Below, one piece after another: positions 1 to 11,519 of a stretch of DNA of 64,000 nucleotides (positions within the stretch are counted from its first letter, which is position 1; each line of letters opens with the position of its first letter). The notes under the pieces are model-generated. The model had not been told where the DNA came from, ran no database searches, and was given only the letters and a program-made list of their open reading frames with translations. Origin of the DNA: Lactarius indigo (Eukaryota > Basidiomycota > Agaricomycetes > Russulales > Russulaceae). A program made the translations under genes and the position numbers. The stretch lies in the NCBI GenBank assembly GCA_025766275.1, contig JAFKAC010000091.1, positions 124,001 to 188,000 of the forward strand. Direction: 5' to 3'.

Positions 1-323
1 AACTTCCGGCATCATGGAAAATACACCCGGTATTCCATGCGAACCTTCTGACACCATACAAGGAAACGGAGATGCATGGCGCAAACTATACCCGACCTCC
101 ACCGGACCTTATCGATGGAGAAGAGGAGTACGAAGTGGAGCAGATCGAAGACGCCCAGGAACGAGGAAGGGGGCGCAAACTCCACTACCTAGTAAAGTGG
201 AAGGGATTCCCACCAAGCGATAACACATGGGAACCTGCAACAAACATGACCCACGCCACAGACGCCATCAAAAACTTCTACCGACGATATCCGACCGCCA
301 AGGGGGCTGGACGAACGATATAA
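1..323 (+). CDS. Gypsy pol C-terminus: integrase tail plus chromodomain (partial)
   Basis: The reading frame is open from base 3 to a TAA at 321-323 with no start in the window, so this is the 3' end of a pol polyprotein. The first residues contain [12 protein letters not shown], the usual end of a chromovirus integrase. The chromodomain follows, from EEEYEVEQI through [16 protein letters not shown], with the aromatic residues expected in this fold. In the family this domain directs integration toward particular chromatin. The frame is undamaged here. The short ORF at 14-223 in another frame is a shadow. Confidence 0.85.
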   Translation, partial: LPASWKIHPVFHANLLTPYKETEMHGANYTRPPPDLIDGEEEYEVEQIEDAQERGRGRKLHYLVKWKGFPPSDNTWEPATNMTHATDAIKNFYRRYPTAKGAGRTI

Positions 324-360
324 AGACCCCCCCTTTCGTATCCCCGCATCCCTCAGCCCA

Positions 361-1812
361 ATGATGACCGACACCCCAGTATCCGACACCACCCTCGTCA
401 ACATCCTCAGCAACCCCCAACTCAAGGCCGCCCTCGAACGAGGGATTGTCACCATCAATCTCACCGACATCCCCCGTCTGTCGCCACCACCATCCCCCCA
501 GCAAGTTACCATCATTACCCCCATTCCCATCGAACGAGAACCCGGGGAACTTACCCCGTCAACACCGGAGGAAGGGCAATATTCTCCGACTCCACCCCCT
601 CAGCAACAGTCGACGCCCCCACCTGAACCACGACCTCAGTCACCACCATCCTCCCCATCGTCCACACCACCCCCACCTTTAGAACCATTCACCCCGGTTC
701 GCGTCCATACCCCCATTGACTACGACCGACCCGACTCCCCTCCTAACGATACAGACGACCCCGGGGCCCCGTTCTTTCCAAACATCCCTGGCACCCCCAA
801 GTACTACCCATTACAGATCCCGCTACCAGACGGTGGATCTAATCCAGCAAAGTATATCTACTATCGCAAGGGATTCACCGAGGTAGTGGGGACAATGGGT
901 ATGGGACAGCCCCACTACGGAGAGGAAGTCTACCTCTCGTCACTTAGGCCGAACGTCTCGGCACCACCCTTTACAGCGGAGCAACTACAGTTCTTCGACC
1001 CTCACGACATCCGCGCCTGTGCTCTAGACGAAACACTTATAGAGCTTAACTCACCTCGTCTCACGGCTGAGATTACTAGGCTAAGGACAGGACTCTTGGC
1101 GCTCAAAGGACTCGACGAGAAGTGCGAAAAGCTGGAGGAGGACGCACGCAAACTACGAGCGGAACGGCTCATGGTTGACTTGATGCTAGCCAGCACCAAG
1201 AGGCGCCTTCAGTATGCAGGGGCGCTAGCTACCATCGGCAATGAATACGCGCGTATGACGGCCCTACCAGCCCCACTCCGCCACTCCCGTTACGCCATCC
1301 CATTTTCCCCACAACGCGGGGGACCATTGGAGTTCCCCCGTCTCGCAGACAAGCCCCACCGCCGACGCTGCTACCACTGCAATAGCCCCCACCACATCGT
1401 ACGCGACTGCCCCACTCGACCGCGACCTGCCTGCCGGCATTGCCAAAGCCAAGAACACCAATCCCATCGATGCATATTCCGCCGAGCAGGTATGGTCGAG
1501 GAAGTGATTACGACCCACCAGGCAGATGAACGTATATGGCAAGCAGTGGCTACAGAGGCCACCACCTCCTTTACCGTCCCCGAGCCACCAACGATCGCGG
1601 CCCACACCCAAGGGAGGTGGTGCGGGCGGTGCTTCCGCACTGATGCCAATCATGACGAGATTCGATGCCCACAGTACGAAATGTGTCGCAAGTGTGGCAA
1701 ACGCGGACCCTTCCTCTTCCTTAAAACGCACTATTGCAGACTAGACATCTCTCCGTGGCCAGAAAATGACCTCGACGCTGACATCTACGACCTCATCGAC
1801 CCGGAGTCCTGA
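361..1812 (+). CDS. Zinc-knuckle (gag-like) ORF downstream of pol in the Gypsy element
   Basis: This 483-aa uninterrupted ORF starts 37 bp after the pol stop and ends 34 bp before the 3' LTR. The N-terminal third is extremely rich in proline and serine. A charged, probably coiled-coil stretch follows around residues 230-300. The C-terminal third has two canonical CX2CX4HX4C zinc knuckles (CYHCNSPHHIVRDC and CRHCQSQEHQSHRC) and a further Cys/His cluster beginning CGRC. Such knuckles bind nucleic acid in retroelement Gag proteins. Its place after pol is where an env or accessory ORF would sit. It could be an accessory nucleocapsid or a relocated gag; I cannot tell which without the 5' half. Confidence 0.75.
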   Translation: MMTDTPVSDTTLVNILSNPQLKAALERGIVTINLTDIPRLSPPPSPQQVTIITPIPIEREPGELTPSTPEEGQYSPTPPPQQQSTPPPEPRPQSPPSSPSSTPPPPLEPFTPVRVHTPIDYDRPDSPPNDTDDPGAPFFPNIPGTPKYYPLQIPLPDGGSNPAKYIYYRKGFTEVVGTMGMGQPHYGEEVYLSSLRPNVSAPPFTAEQLQFFDPHDIRACALDETLIELNSPRLTAEITRLRTGLLALKGLDEKCEKLEEDARKLRAERLMVDLMLASTKRRLQYAGALATIGNEYARMTALPAPLRHSRYAIPFSPQRGGPLEFPRLADKPHRRRCYHCNSPHHIVRDCPTRPRPACRHCQSQEHQSHRCIFRRAGMVEEVITTHQADERIWQAVATEATTSFTVPEPPTIAAHTQGRWCGRCFRTDANHDEIRCPQYEMCRKCGKRGPFLFLKTHYCRLDISPWPENDLDADIYDLIDPES

Positions 1813-1846
1813 AGTCGAGGCGTCTTCAGACCAAGACGGGGGGTAA

Positions 1847-2414
1847 TGTTACGATTTTCTTGGACTCGTTTCCTTCCTAATTACTATTCCCTTCCCACAC
1901 TATACGAGCCCTGTATGACTACGCAGACGTTACGATTACCCGGTTTCTATCACGCGCCTTGCTTATCGACGTTCTCTTTAGATAAAGCTTGACATGTGCC
2001 AGTTTCCGACTTGTTCCCTCTCACGCGCGACCCCGCGTGATTCTCCTTTATTCTTGATATATCTCTACCTTGTTCCCTTTATGTCCATCCCTTTCTTCCT
2101 TGATTCAGCGATGGCGCCATCCGTTTACGACGGCCATACAGTACAATTTCTATTTAACCCTAGTCATACCTAGCTTGTACGGTAGACTAGACTTCTTGTG
2201 TAATACTACACTCGTCTACGCAGAGTCTCCCAGTTTCCCGATTCCCGTCTCCGCTAGACCTTCGAGTCTTAGCCTTCTTCTACAGTCCAAGTGACGCACG
2301 TCCTTGTGGCTCTTGTGCACCATCTCTGCTGAAGTCGAGCCTTCGAGCTTTGACTACCGAACGATCGACTAACTTAGTACAGGTCGTACTTAACGCCCCT
2401 GTAGTGGCGTTACA
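1847..2414 (+). repeat. 3' LTR of the Gypsy element
   Basis: The 568-bp segment starts TGTTACG just after the purine-rich tract and ends CGTTACA, giving the TG...CA ends typical of LTRs with a near-inverted 7-bp terminus. It has no long ORF. The boundary was set by these ends only, because the 5' LTR is outside the window. Confidence 0.65.
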
Positions 2415-2517
2415 CGTATGCAGCTGTATGCTCAAATGAGACGCGTTTCACTGACACGTTTCTCTGGCATTGGACGACGCAAAGTATTTCAGGATTGAAG
2501 CCACGACAAGCTGGAGA

Positions 2518-2859
2518 TTACAAACTATTTTCGCTGATCGATGGTAATTTGACCCAAATCCCCGGAGTAAAAACAATCGTGTATGGTTCAGAGAGTTCCA
2601 CAATAGGCTCCTGTTCGAGCGCCGCTCTGTCGTATCCATCTTCCAAGACGACCACTAAGCAGATATCATTCCATTTCGGTTCTTTCTCAGGTGCAAGGTA
2701 GAGGAAAGGTGATGGAAAGTGTTTCCAAAGGTACAAAAATCTGACGTTTTCGGGGTCTTCTTCTATGCTACCGAAATTGGCATGAAGTTTGTCACGATCG
2801 ATTTTTATAGCCTTTGACGGAAGTATCTTTCCTCCATTCTGGATAAATGTGAAATCCAA
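2518..2859 (-). CDS. Unrecognised 113-aa ORF, possibly one exon of a lost gene
   Basis: An open frame between the LTR and LHS1 with a protein-like composition: a mix of hydrophobic and charged residues, with stretches such as DICLVVVLEDGYDRAALEQE. I do not recognise a domain. There is a possible splice acceptor inside its beginning, so the frame may be one exon rather than a complete gene. No partner exon was found nearby. Confidence 0.25.
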   Translation of the reverse strand: MDFTFIQNGGKILPSKAIKIDRDKLHANFGSIEEDPENVRFLYLWKHFPSPFLYLAPEKEPKWNDICLVVVLEDGYDRAALEQEPIVELSEPYTIVFTPGIWVKLPSISENSL

Positions 2860-2963
2860 TCCAACCTAGACGTTGTGGCCTATGGCTGTGACAAACCTTT
2901 CCATTTGTTTCAGGAGGTGCGATGGTGGCAATGCGAGCCGGTGACGTCACTCGTGTGGGTTGG

Positions 2964-3215
2964 TCACGCACGTGACAGTCTCAGCGATAAATGGCGAACA
3001 CGTTGCCCAATCAGGTCACGATCGCGGTCAGTATGATTCGCAAGCAGATAGTCAAGTCCACGCGGTGCAGGCAGGAATTGCGGGTCAAGGAGCAGAGGAT
3101 CACAGAAAGCGTAGCTTGCGCAGATGAGCAACAAGAGGAGAGAAAGTAAAGATTGTGGAAGTAGGGACATGGTGCAAGACAAAATTACAGAGCTAACGGT
3201 GCTGGCCTGCACCAT
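2964..3215 (-). CDS. Possible small secreted peptide ORF (83 aa)
   Basis: A short frame whose N-terminus has a run of leucines (LLSLLLLLICASYAFC) resembling a signal peptide. The C-terminal half overlaps the promoter-like repeat shared with LHS1, which argues that much of this ORF is incidental. No family is recognised. Confidence 0.2.
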   Translation of the reverse strand: MVQASTVSSVILSCTMSLLPQSLLSLLLLLICASYAFCDPLLLDPQFLPAPRGLDYLLANHTDRDRDLIGQRVRHLSLRLSRA

Positions 3216-3396
3216 AATACCGCTATAAATGAGAAGGAAGACTCCTCATTTATGCACCACAGTACATTACACTGATGGGTCTCCGTCTCGGATTGAGGTT
3301 ACAATATGGTTCAGTCTCAGTGATAAGATAAGATGGACGTGACGTGGCGAACACGTTGCGCCAATTAAAGCAGGTCACGATCGCCATCAGTCAATG
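2975..3396. repeat. Duplicated upstream block of LHS1
   Basis: About 60 bp at 2975-3034 recurs in diverged form at 3312-3396. Both copies run in the order CAGTCTCAG, TGGCGAACACGTTGC, CCAAT, GGTCACGATCGC. The downstream copy is immediately upstream of the LHS1 start. Near the left copy is a palindromic TGACGTCA (2942-2949); inside the right copy is TGACGTGG. This looks like a duplicated regulatory region. Confidence 0.6.
3340..3347 (+). promoter_or_regulatory. UPR-element-like TGACGTGG upstream of LHS1
   Basis: The 8-mer TGACGTGG lies 82 bp before the LHS1 start codon. It equals the known core bound by XBP1/Hac1-type bZIP factors of the unfolded protein response. LHS1-type chaperones are UPR targets in yeast and animals, so the position makes sense. 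Binding in this fungus is inferred. Confidence 0.5.
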
Positions 3397-3429
3397 CCTT
3401 CGCCACGACTCTGAGTAAAACCACCAAAA

Positions 3430-6404
3430 ATGAACGCCTTTTTCCAGAGGTTGGCGTTCCTCTCATTCCTCGCCATCTCTCTCCTTTCTTCCACCGCACT
3501 CGCGACCTCAGTCTTGGCCATCGACTATGGCTCGGACTTTATCAAGGCGTCCCTCATGAAACCCGGCATGCCATTCGACGTCCTCCTCAACAAAGACTCA
3601 AAACGAAAGATTCGGTCCTCGGTCGCCTGGAAAAACGGCGAACGCTTGTTTGGCCAGGATGCCTTCAACATTGTACGTTGCGGACTTTGCCTGGCCAACC
3701 TGGGACACGACTTTTTTGACCGATGACAGGCCACGCGCTTCCCCAAGGACTCGTACAACTCCCTCAAGTACCTCCTTGGTGTTCCCGCGAACGCCGAGGT
3801 CGCCACCTACTACTCCAGCTTCGCCCCGCCCGCCCTCGTGCCGTCTTCGCGGTTCACGGCCGCCGTCTCCAGGGGGGACGGTGCGGATGCGGCGACGTGG
3901 GACGTCGAGGAGCTTGTCGCGATGCAGTTCGCATATGTACGCTCGCTCGCGGAGGACGCGGCAGGCGAGCGCGTGCAGGACGTTGTCGTGACGGTGCCGC
4001 CGTTCTACGCGCAGTTTGAGCGCGACGCGATCGCGGATGCCGTTGAGCTCGCAGGGCTGCGCCTGCTCGCGCTCGTGAATGACGGCGCGGCCGTCGCGGT
4101 GAACTACGCCATGACGCGCCAGTTCGCCGCCGACGCGCCCGAGCGCCACATTGTGTACGACGCTGGCGCGGCCAGTACGCGCGCGACTGTCGTAACATTC
4201 TCCGCGCAGAGCCAGGCGAAGGGGAAGAAGGACACTGGGACACTCATCACGGTCAATGGCGTCGGGTATGACCGGCTCGCTGGCGGCACGGAGCTCGACC
4301 GAAGGCTGCGCGAGATTCTCGTGGAGAAGTTTGAGCAGAAGCACGGCGTGGCGATCCGCGAGGACCCCAAGGCCATGATGAAGTTGTGGAAGGAGGCTGA
4401 TCGCGTCAAGGCTATCCTGAGCGCCAACACCGAGGCGTCTGCACGGGTGCGTGTTCACGTGGCATTTGGAAAAAGGGTATCGCTGACTCTATGAAAAAAA
4501 AAGGTGGAAAGCGTTTTAGGTGACATCGACTTTAGCGCGAAAGTGACGCGCCAGGCGTTCGAAGTTGCTTGCGCAGACATGAAAGATCGGTTTGTGCGGC
4601 CTATTTTCGACGCCTTGGATAACGCCAACTTGACTTTGGTATGTATTCGGCCTTTGCGACGTGAGCAACACGCTAAAGTAGCGCTGATAGGCTGATATCG
4701 ACTCTGTTATATTGGCGGGTGGAGCGACGCGGATACCAATGGTAAGGGCGGCGCTAGCAGCTGCCGTGGGAGAGTACGTTCACTACGTGTACTTTCATGA
4801 CTGTTAATAACCGAATCCTTCAGAGACAAACTCGCCATGAATGTGAATTCCGATGAAGCCGCTGTTCTCGGTGCCGCTCTACACGGCGCATCACTCTCCC
4901 GGCAGTTCCGCACAAAGAACATCAAACTCTCAGACATCGCTCCGTATGACATCCAAGTATCCTACCTTGCCGAGCACAAGAGCGTGGACGCACCCGGTGT
5001 GCGCCCGCGCACGATCACGTCGACAGCATTTGCGAGGGGCTCGCGGACAGGCACGCGCAAGACGGTCACGTTCAGACGCAGTAGCGACTTTTCACTGGCG
5101 TTTTCGTACAAGGAAGCGCCGTCGGGTGATTTCCCCGCCGATTTACTCGATGCGCGTATCTCAGGCATCAAAGAGGCACTCGCTAATATCACTGAGGCGG
5201 GCGGTGTCGACCCCATCATCAAGGCTACCATCTTGTTCTCAGAGTCAGGCTTTGTGTCCGTGCCAGAGGCTGTTGCATATGCAGAGCTTAAAGATGATTC
5301 TATCGCCGGTGCGTCTGCTCGTCGTTCCGCGGTGAATTACTGTTGCTGATTTGTACGCGCAGGAAAGCTCAAAGGATTATTTGGTGACTCGCCCGCGGAG
5401 GATGGGTCAACCTCGACCGCTGACGCAGAGGCGTCTTCGTCTTCGTCTTCTGTCGCACCCAAGGCAACCAAAGCCGCGGCGACGCCAAAAGACATCACTA
5501 TCCCTCTGAACGTGACCGTCAAGTTTACGTCCGTCGCACCGATGGGGCTCGAGCAGAAGCGTGAAGCGCGGCAACGGTAAGCCTCTTCTCGCAGGTGGCC
5601 CTTGTGAGGCTCAGACATTTGCATAGCTTGATCAAGATGGAAGCGGAAGAGGCTGCGATCGCCGCCCGAGAGGAACAGCGGAATATTCTCGAGGGATACA
5701 TGTACAAATTGCGCGATTTGCTCGATAGTGACAGCCAGCACACGTTCGTCAAGTATTCGCAAGATTCGGAGCGGCGAGCCATAGGGCGGCAGTTGAAAGA
5801 AGTGTCGAACTGGTTCAACACGCACGCGGACGAAGCGCAAACGAAGGACTTTGTAGAGAAGCGCTCGTCACTAGAGTGCGTGATTGTCTTGTGTAAACGT
5901 GATGCCGACTTTTTAACTCGCACTCTGATCAGGACACTGGAACGGCCAATCGTGCACCGAGTTAAAGAGATAGAAGAGTTCCCACAAGCGTTGAATATCA
6001 GCCAGATGTGGAACTGGCAGACCCGCATTTTCCTTACTGACGCGCTCACGAATCTCACTGGGGAAGAGAAGGCGGGGACCACAGGACGATATACCAAGGA
6101 GGAGCTGGACGAGCTCGAAAAGACGCTCAAGGAACACGAGAAATGGCTTAACGAGTGGGTAGAGAAGCAGAAGGGCGTACCTATGAACCACGATCCGGTT
6201 CTCGAGACGGCGGAGATGCGCAAACGCGCCAAGGTGCTGGAGACACAGCTGCAGCGCCTAGTGCAGAAGAAGCCCCCACGCGCGCGGCCGAAGACAACTA
6301 GCAGCACAAGCAGCAGCAGCAGCAGCAGTTCGACGCAGGACCCTCAGCAGACGGACGAACCTGCCAAGCCATCATCGGCGCCGAATAAGCACGACGAGTT
6401 ATAA
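3430..6404 (+). CDS. LHS1: ER-lumenal Hsp70-family chaperone (Lhs1/HYOU1 type)
   Basis: Reconstructed exons: 3430-3672, 3730-4446, 4504-4638, 4691-4773, 4824-5308, 5363-5576, 5627-5875, 5933-6404 (865 aa; yeast Lhs1 is about 880). The N-terminus is a signal peptide, followed directly by the Hsp70 nucleotide-binding fold: VLAIDYGS near residue 30, YDAGAASTRATVV in the second phosphate loop, and ILAGGATRIPMV. A low-complexity serine loop and a helical C-terminal domain with RNILEGYMYKLRDLL follow, as in the Hsp110/Grp170 branch. The protein ends KHDEL, an HDEL-type ER retrieval signal, so it should act in the ER lumen as partner and nucleotide-exchange factor of BiP during folding and translocation. 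Introns are 50-57 bp. The one at 5876-5932 is in frame and inferred because it removes sequence absent from the family. The frame is intact. Confidence 0.92.
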
Positions 6405-6616
6405 TAGAGTAGATAATGCATAATTTAACCAGCGTGTGAACAGATTTCCATAAATAGGGATGACGCCGATTGAAGAGCTGAGACAGACCCGTTGTCCCGT
6501 CGTCCCTAATTATCCATTCTTGGCCACGTCCTCATCCTTTGCTCTCCACCCTTGTGCTCCCATCCAGACCCTCACCCAGCTGGAGGCCGCAATATCGATT
6601 AGATTCTCGGTACAGT

Positions 6617-9600
6617 ATGTCGCGCAGGAGCGTCGCTAGTTCCACATATTCACACGAGCGACGCAAGTCGAAACATCGTGTCGCAGATGAAGATTTGTTC
6701 AAGTGCGTGTCCTAGCTTTTTGCACGAGTGCGCATCCTGCTCATGACTCGGCCGTGCAGCTTCGTTCTCCGAGTCGCGTAAGATCTTGTCCATGCCCCGG
6801 GTTCCTCCACTGCAGCGATTGCCCTGACGGAAATAAACCGCAGGTACCTGAGCTACCTCGTCCTCCCTAAACCCACCAACTTGGCTAGCAGCAGCAACGG
6901 CGATACCCCACGGGAAAAGGAGAAGGAAAAGGAAAAGGAGCGCGAGCACTCGTCCCGCATCTCCGGCGCCATCTCCCACTCGATTACCTCGATAGGCGAT
7001 GTCTTCCGCGACGTTACCGCCCGCGATGGAAGCAAGAACGTCAAATTCCCGGAGAAACTCGTCAAGGTGCTAGAACAGAGACTAGAGAACATCGCCATGG
7101 GCAAGGACCCTGCGTACGTGCCACCCCTTTCGTGCCACTCTCACTCGCTTCCTGCTAACCGTCTTGACAGTTATTCGGACCAGCTCCTCCGAAGAACGAT
7201 GGCCGCCTTCTATGTCCAGTTCAAAGTCGAGACGTTCCGCCGACAGATGAAGGAAAACCGCAAGATCGAAGAGCTCATCCTCCTGTTCGCGACACACGCG
7301 ACGAGCGTCCTCAGGAAGGACCCAACGCTCACCGCGGACGGCAAGTGGAACGTCGAACTGAACAACCACATCGTCCAATTCGTCAAGCTCCTGCGCGAGC
7401 TCTTGCGCAGCGTCAGCCATGTCTCTCCAGAGTTGATTGCCCGCCTCGATGTGTATGCTGCCAAGCTCGCCCCGGTGGCCCAGACGCACAGCGACTCTGG
7501 CTACGATTCCTCCTCGACGTCCCAGCGCGATTCTGTCGTCTCGTCACCTGGAGTCGGCGCGAACGTCGCCGACATGCCCATGGTCAACATTGTATCCAGA
7601 CTATTCCAGATCCGTCCCGACCTCCTCCAGCCCGAGGTCGACAAACTAAAGAGTGTATGCACCGAGCGGGTACGTCTGCGCTTAGTCCCTGCCCTCGTTC
7701 GAGCTGAAAATGGTATATTCCCAGGCCGCGCTGTTAGACCTCAAAGTGCGCCGATGATGATTAATTTTTTCCCCGTCTCAGTCCAGTTCCTGATTTCGGT
7801 CTGTAGACATGTCTGAAAAACATTGCCGCTAACGAACCGTTCCCTGGGTGTCGAGAAGACTTTGACTCCGAAGGGGCGTGGCAGTTCTGGAAGACCCTCG
7901 AGACATCCCACCTCTCGCAACTCATGGTCGTTATAGTTCAATTCAACCCCGAACTCGCCAAGTCAACACCGAACGATGTGTTACCTAAACGATCCTCTAT
8001 ACGGCCGGTAACCGGGCGCAGTGCTTCTATGAGCAGCCGGAGGTCTGTTGTTGCGCTCTCTCAAAACCTCACCGACGCAGATTTCGAAGCCGAGGAAGAC
8101 GACGAGGAGGTCAAAGTGGGGCACAATTTCACATACATTCCACCGAATCCTAAGAAGTATTACAAACGTCTCCTGGAGCTATGTCTTGAAGCAGACCTTG
8201 CGGCGATGCATGACCCAAACGTCAACGATGACGATCAGGTGTCGCTTGGCATCTTGTCGTCCCCCCATATAGAGCTCATCAACGAGTGCGCATTGCGGTG
8301 GAGAATCTCGCAGCCTTACCGCGCAGCATGCTTTTTGGACCTAATCAAACAATTGTACGAACGTAACGAAGTGCCCTTGGATTGCGTACCAGAAGCACTT
8401 GGGGGTATTGCCAAGGTCATGCACGAGATAAGTTATGCTAAATGGCCGATTAGTGATGTGCGTGCGTCCTTGCATCCTCGCCCGAGCGACGACTCTGACC
8501 CTGCGCAGGCCGAATACCTAATTAACGTGTATGGTGGACTCGTTAGTGCCTTCCTGGCCTCAGTGTACCATGCTATGGACGCCCTGCCTGACCTGAAGAA
8601 GGACGACGTCCTACCGTATATCGACGTACTGACACAAGTCAGGGAAACAGGCTTGCTCGAGCGCTTCGACGTTGACATCGTCGCGCGCGTGCAAGATGTC
8701 AAGGAGCGCGTGCGCATGCTCTCGGCTCATTGGTACCAGCTTCGGACTCAGGAGCTGCAAGCCACTCCCGGTGTGAACCGTGCACTTCCGCTCCTTTTGA
8801 TGACAGACGACCTCGAGAAGTATCCAAAGGCGCTGGACAAGCGCTTCCCGGAACCGATCTTGCAACACGTCCCGATGGGCGGGGGAGAGCCAATTGGCGT
8901 CGATCTGGTCTCTCTATATGTGGAGGCGACGATCCCACTGTTCCTGGACGATCTCGAAACATCGAAGAAGAAACTCTTTGAGGGCTCGATGAATGGCCCG
9001 ACGCCAGATGTGCCCATACAAGATATTTTCTCCCTATACCGGCGAACGAAGACCATGTTGGGCATGTTCGAGGCCTTTTGTCCAGAGTGAGCCATTTTTA
9101 TGAGATCTTGGACCGAGACGAGATCATGACCGCGTTCGTGAAATCAGCCACCCGACCGGATTCGACGTTGGGGGGTTCTTCGAGCCGTATGTCCGACAGT
9201 GGCTCATCGACACTGACAATAAGACAACACAATGGGTGCAGGCGGTGGGTTTGCGTAGCCTTGACCACCGTACATTCTGCTGATGCAAGCGCTACTAGGC
9301 GATCGCAGCAGACAAGGTTAGTTCCTCGTCAGACGACACGTGATTTGTTCTGAAAAACCGTTTCAAGTTCGAATCGGAAGGGCCGGACGGATTCAGTTCC
9401 TCGATTGTCGATCTCTTTGACTCTCTGCGAAGCCCAATCACTTTCTTGCAAGACTTGGAGTGGTCTGACGAATACCAAGAAGCGCGGTTCTTCACCAGTC
9501 TTGCCAAAGTGGGTTTGTACGACGATACTGGGGGCGATCTCTGATGACCGCGCTTTCATAGACCATTAATAAGGCCATCGAACAGTACTGCAGAGGCATC

Positions 9601-11519
9601 GAAGAGCTTTTCATGACCGAGATGTATCCTAGACCAACGGACTTCCTCCAGCCACAAAAGTCTTCTGCCTGGATCGAACGAGCAAAGCAACTGGCTCAAG
9701 GCGAGAAGAAGATCGAGCCATTCAACTTCCTGCCCGTATCTTGCGTCAAGTTGAATAATGTCGACGGTGCACGAAAGCTGCTGGATAATATGTATAACCA
9801 AATACAAGCGGACAAGTTCACGGAAGTCATCGAAGCACACGCGCCACCCGTACCGAGCAAGAACGATAGCCCACGTTTCTTGTTTACCGTCAAGGTCGTT
9901 ATGGCCGAGGATCTTGTCCCGTTGGATAGCAGCCCATCTTCAACACTAGACACGTTTGTGACACTCAGCGACCAAGACGGTCATCGCGTAGCGAAGACGC
10001 GGACGATATACGAAACCCTCAATCCTCGATGTACGTCTCCCTCTTACGTTTTCGTCGCGGTACAGTTCTTGATGATTCTTGATGCTATTGCAGGGGAAGA
10101 GACCTTCGATATCTCTGTGGAGAAGCCCCTTTGGCTCATGGTCAGTGTTCGCGATCGTGCGCTGGTAGGCAAGCATGACACGGCCGGAAGAGAATACATC
10201 TGCCTGGATCCCAAGCGATTTGGGGATTTCCTCGTGCACGACTTGTGGCTCAATCTCGATACGAGCGGGCGGATCCTTCTGCGAGTGAGTATGGAAGGCG
10301 AGAAGGATGACATCCAGTTCTACTTTGGCCGTGCCTTCCGTTCTCTGAAGCGTAGCGAGGGTGATATGGTCCGGATATTCATCGACAAGGTATGTATGGT
10401 TTTGTGTCGCGCGTACGTATGGGGACGTAAATCGTTAACATTTCATCTAGATGTCCCCGTTCATCCGCCAGTCCCTTTCCCGTAATGTTCTGAAGTCCCT
10501 TGTCAAGGGAGACTCGAAGCTAGACTACAACAAGGCACTCGGGAACGTCACCGCCCTTTATCGCTCAGCGCTCGGAAGCAATTCCTCGGAGGTTCAGATC
10601 CCGCTTCCCTCAGAGGAGAAACCGCGCTTCAAGCCTGGAGAACTCTCCGATATCGAGTTGGAACAGGCCATCGTCGCGCTGTTCGACTACTTTGATGCGA
10701 ATCTCCAAACGCTGAATACTTACCTCAGCGACTCGACGAAGGAGATGGTCATGACGCGGGTGTGGAAGGACATCTTGGCGACCATCGAGAGTTTGTTGAT
10801 CCCGCCACTGTCGGAGATGTCGAGCGACATGAAGCCGCTGACGGATAAAGAGGTGGATATCGTCTTCAAGTGGCTCAAGGCACGTTTTCTTTTTGAATCG
10901 CGCATCCAAAAGATGATGACCCGATTGTAGTTCTTACGAGATTACTTTTATGCCGGCGGAGAAGGACCTGTCCCACTCGAGAATCTCCAGAACCAAAAGT
11001 ACCGCGACGTCGTCTCTATTCGGCTGTACTATGACTGGAACACGTACGTTCTTGATGTCGTGCCTCTTGTTTATACTCGGCTGACGGTGTTGTATCTGCC
11101 AGGGACATGCTGATGGAAGAATGTGTTCGCATGATGCAGCAGACCCTCCGCGCGTCGCCATCGATCAAGAAGCGCGCCAAGAGCGTGTATTCACAACGGA
11201 ATCTCGGGACCATCAAAGACCGTAAGCGAGAGAAAAAGGAGGAGAAAGAGGTTGGCAGCGGAGAAATCATCATGCGGATTCTCCGGATGCGGTAGGTTTT
11301 CTACTTCTTCTGACAATACGTGACCGCCTTACGCTGAAGCGATGATGATGCGATAGACCGAACACGTCCGACTTCATCGCGCAGCAGCTGCAGATTTTGG
11401 CAACGGTGCAGGCAGAGCAGGAACAGCGTGAGCGCCAACAGCAGAAACGGAAGTTGCAGAGGCCAGGTACTGTTGCCCGCGCACCAGAAATCCCACCTGT
11501 GCCCGAAATCCCCCCTTGA
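6617..11519 (+). CDS. Munc13-family protein with MUN and C2 domains (Ync13/Git1-like)
   Basis: Reconstructed exons: 6617-6702, 6844-7113, 7171-7669, 7725-7745, 7807-9086, 9148-9244, 9299-9316, 9368-9508, 9562-10030, 10094-10389, 10451-10879, 10931-11043, 11103-11291, 11357-11519 (1356 aa). The start ATG is upstream of an exon with no ATG of its own, and phase fits throughout. A charged KEKEKE stretch near the N-terminus precedes a long helical MUN region. A C2 domain follows at about residues 910-1030 (FLFTVKVVMAEDL, then DTFVTLSDQDG and LNPRWEETFDI), then a second Munc13-homology helical segment and a Gln/Arg-rich tail. In fission yeast this family works at the plasma membrane in vesicle tethering or priming and septum integrity; that role is inferred here. 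Oddities: 21- and 18-bp microexons, and a GC-AG intron at 10880-10930. Confidence 0.88.

Larger units (their letters stand above)
1..2414 (+). mobile_element. Ty3/Gypsy chromovirus LTR retrotransposon, 3' portion
   Basis: The window opens inside the integrase end of pol. The element then shows a chromodomain, a separate zinc-knuckle ORF, a purine-rich tract ending near 1843 and a 3' LTR (1847-2414). This order on one strand marks the 3' third of a full-length chromodomain Gypsy element, the rest lying left of the window. The 5' LTR and target-site duplication cannot be checked here. Confidence 0.85.

Noticed and set aside
3343..3365. A mammalian-type ERSE (CCAAT-N9-CCACG) at LHS1
   Set aside because: CCAAT and CGTGG are both present, but spacing and relative orientation do not fit; only the UPRE-like core is claimed.
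3525..4458. Long minus-strand frames opposite LHS1 (e.g. 286 aa at 3598-4458)
   Set aside because: They mirror the GC-rich third positions of LHS1 codons, have no recognisable content and overlap an established gene.
8433..9095. Minus-strand and alternate-frame ORFs inside the MUN gene
   Set aside because: Shadows of the long coding exon 7807-9086.
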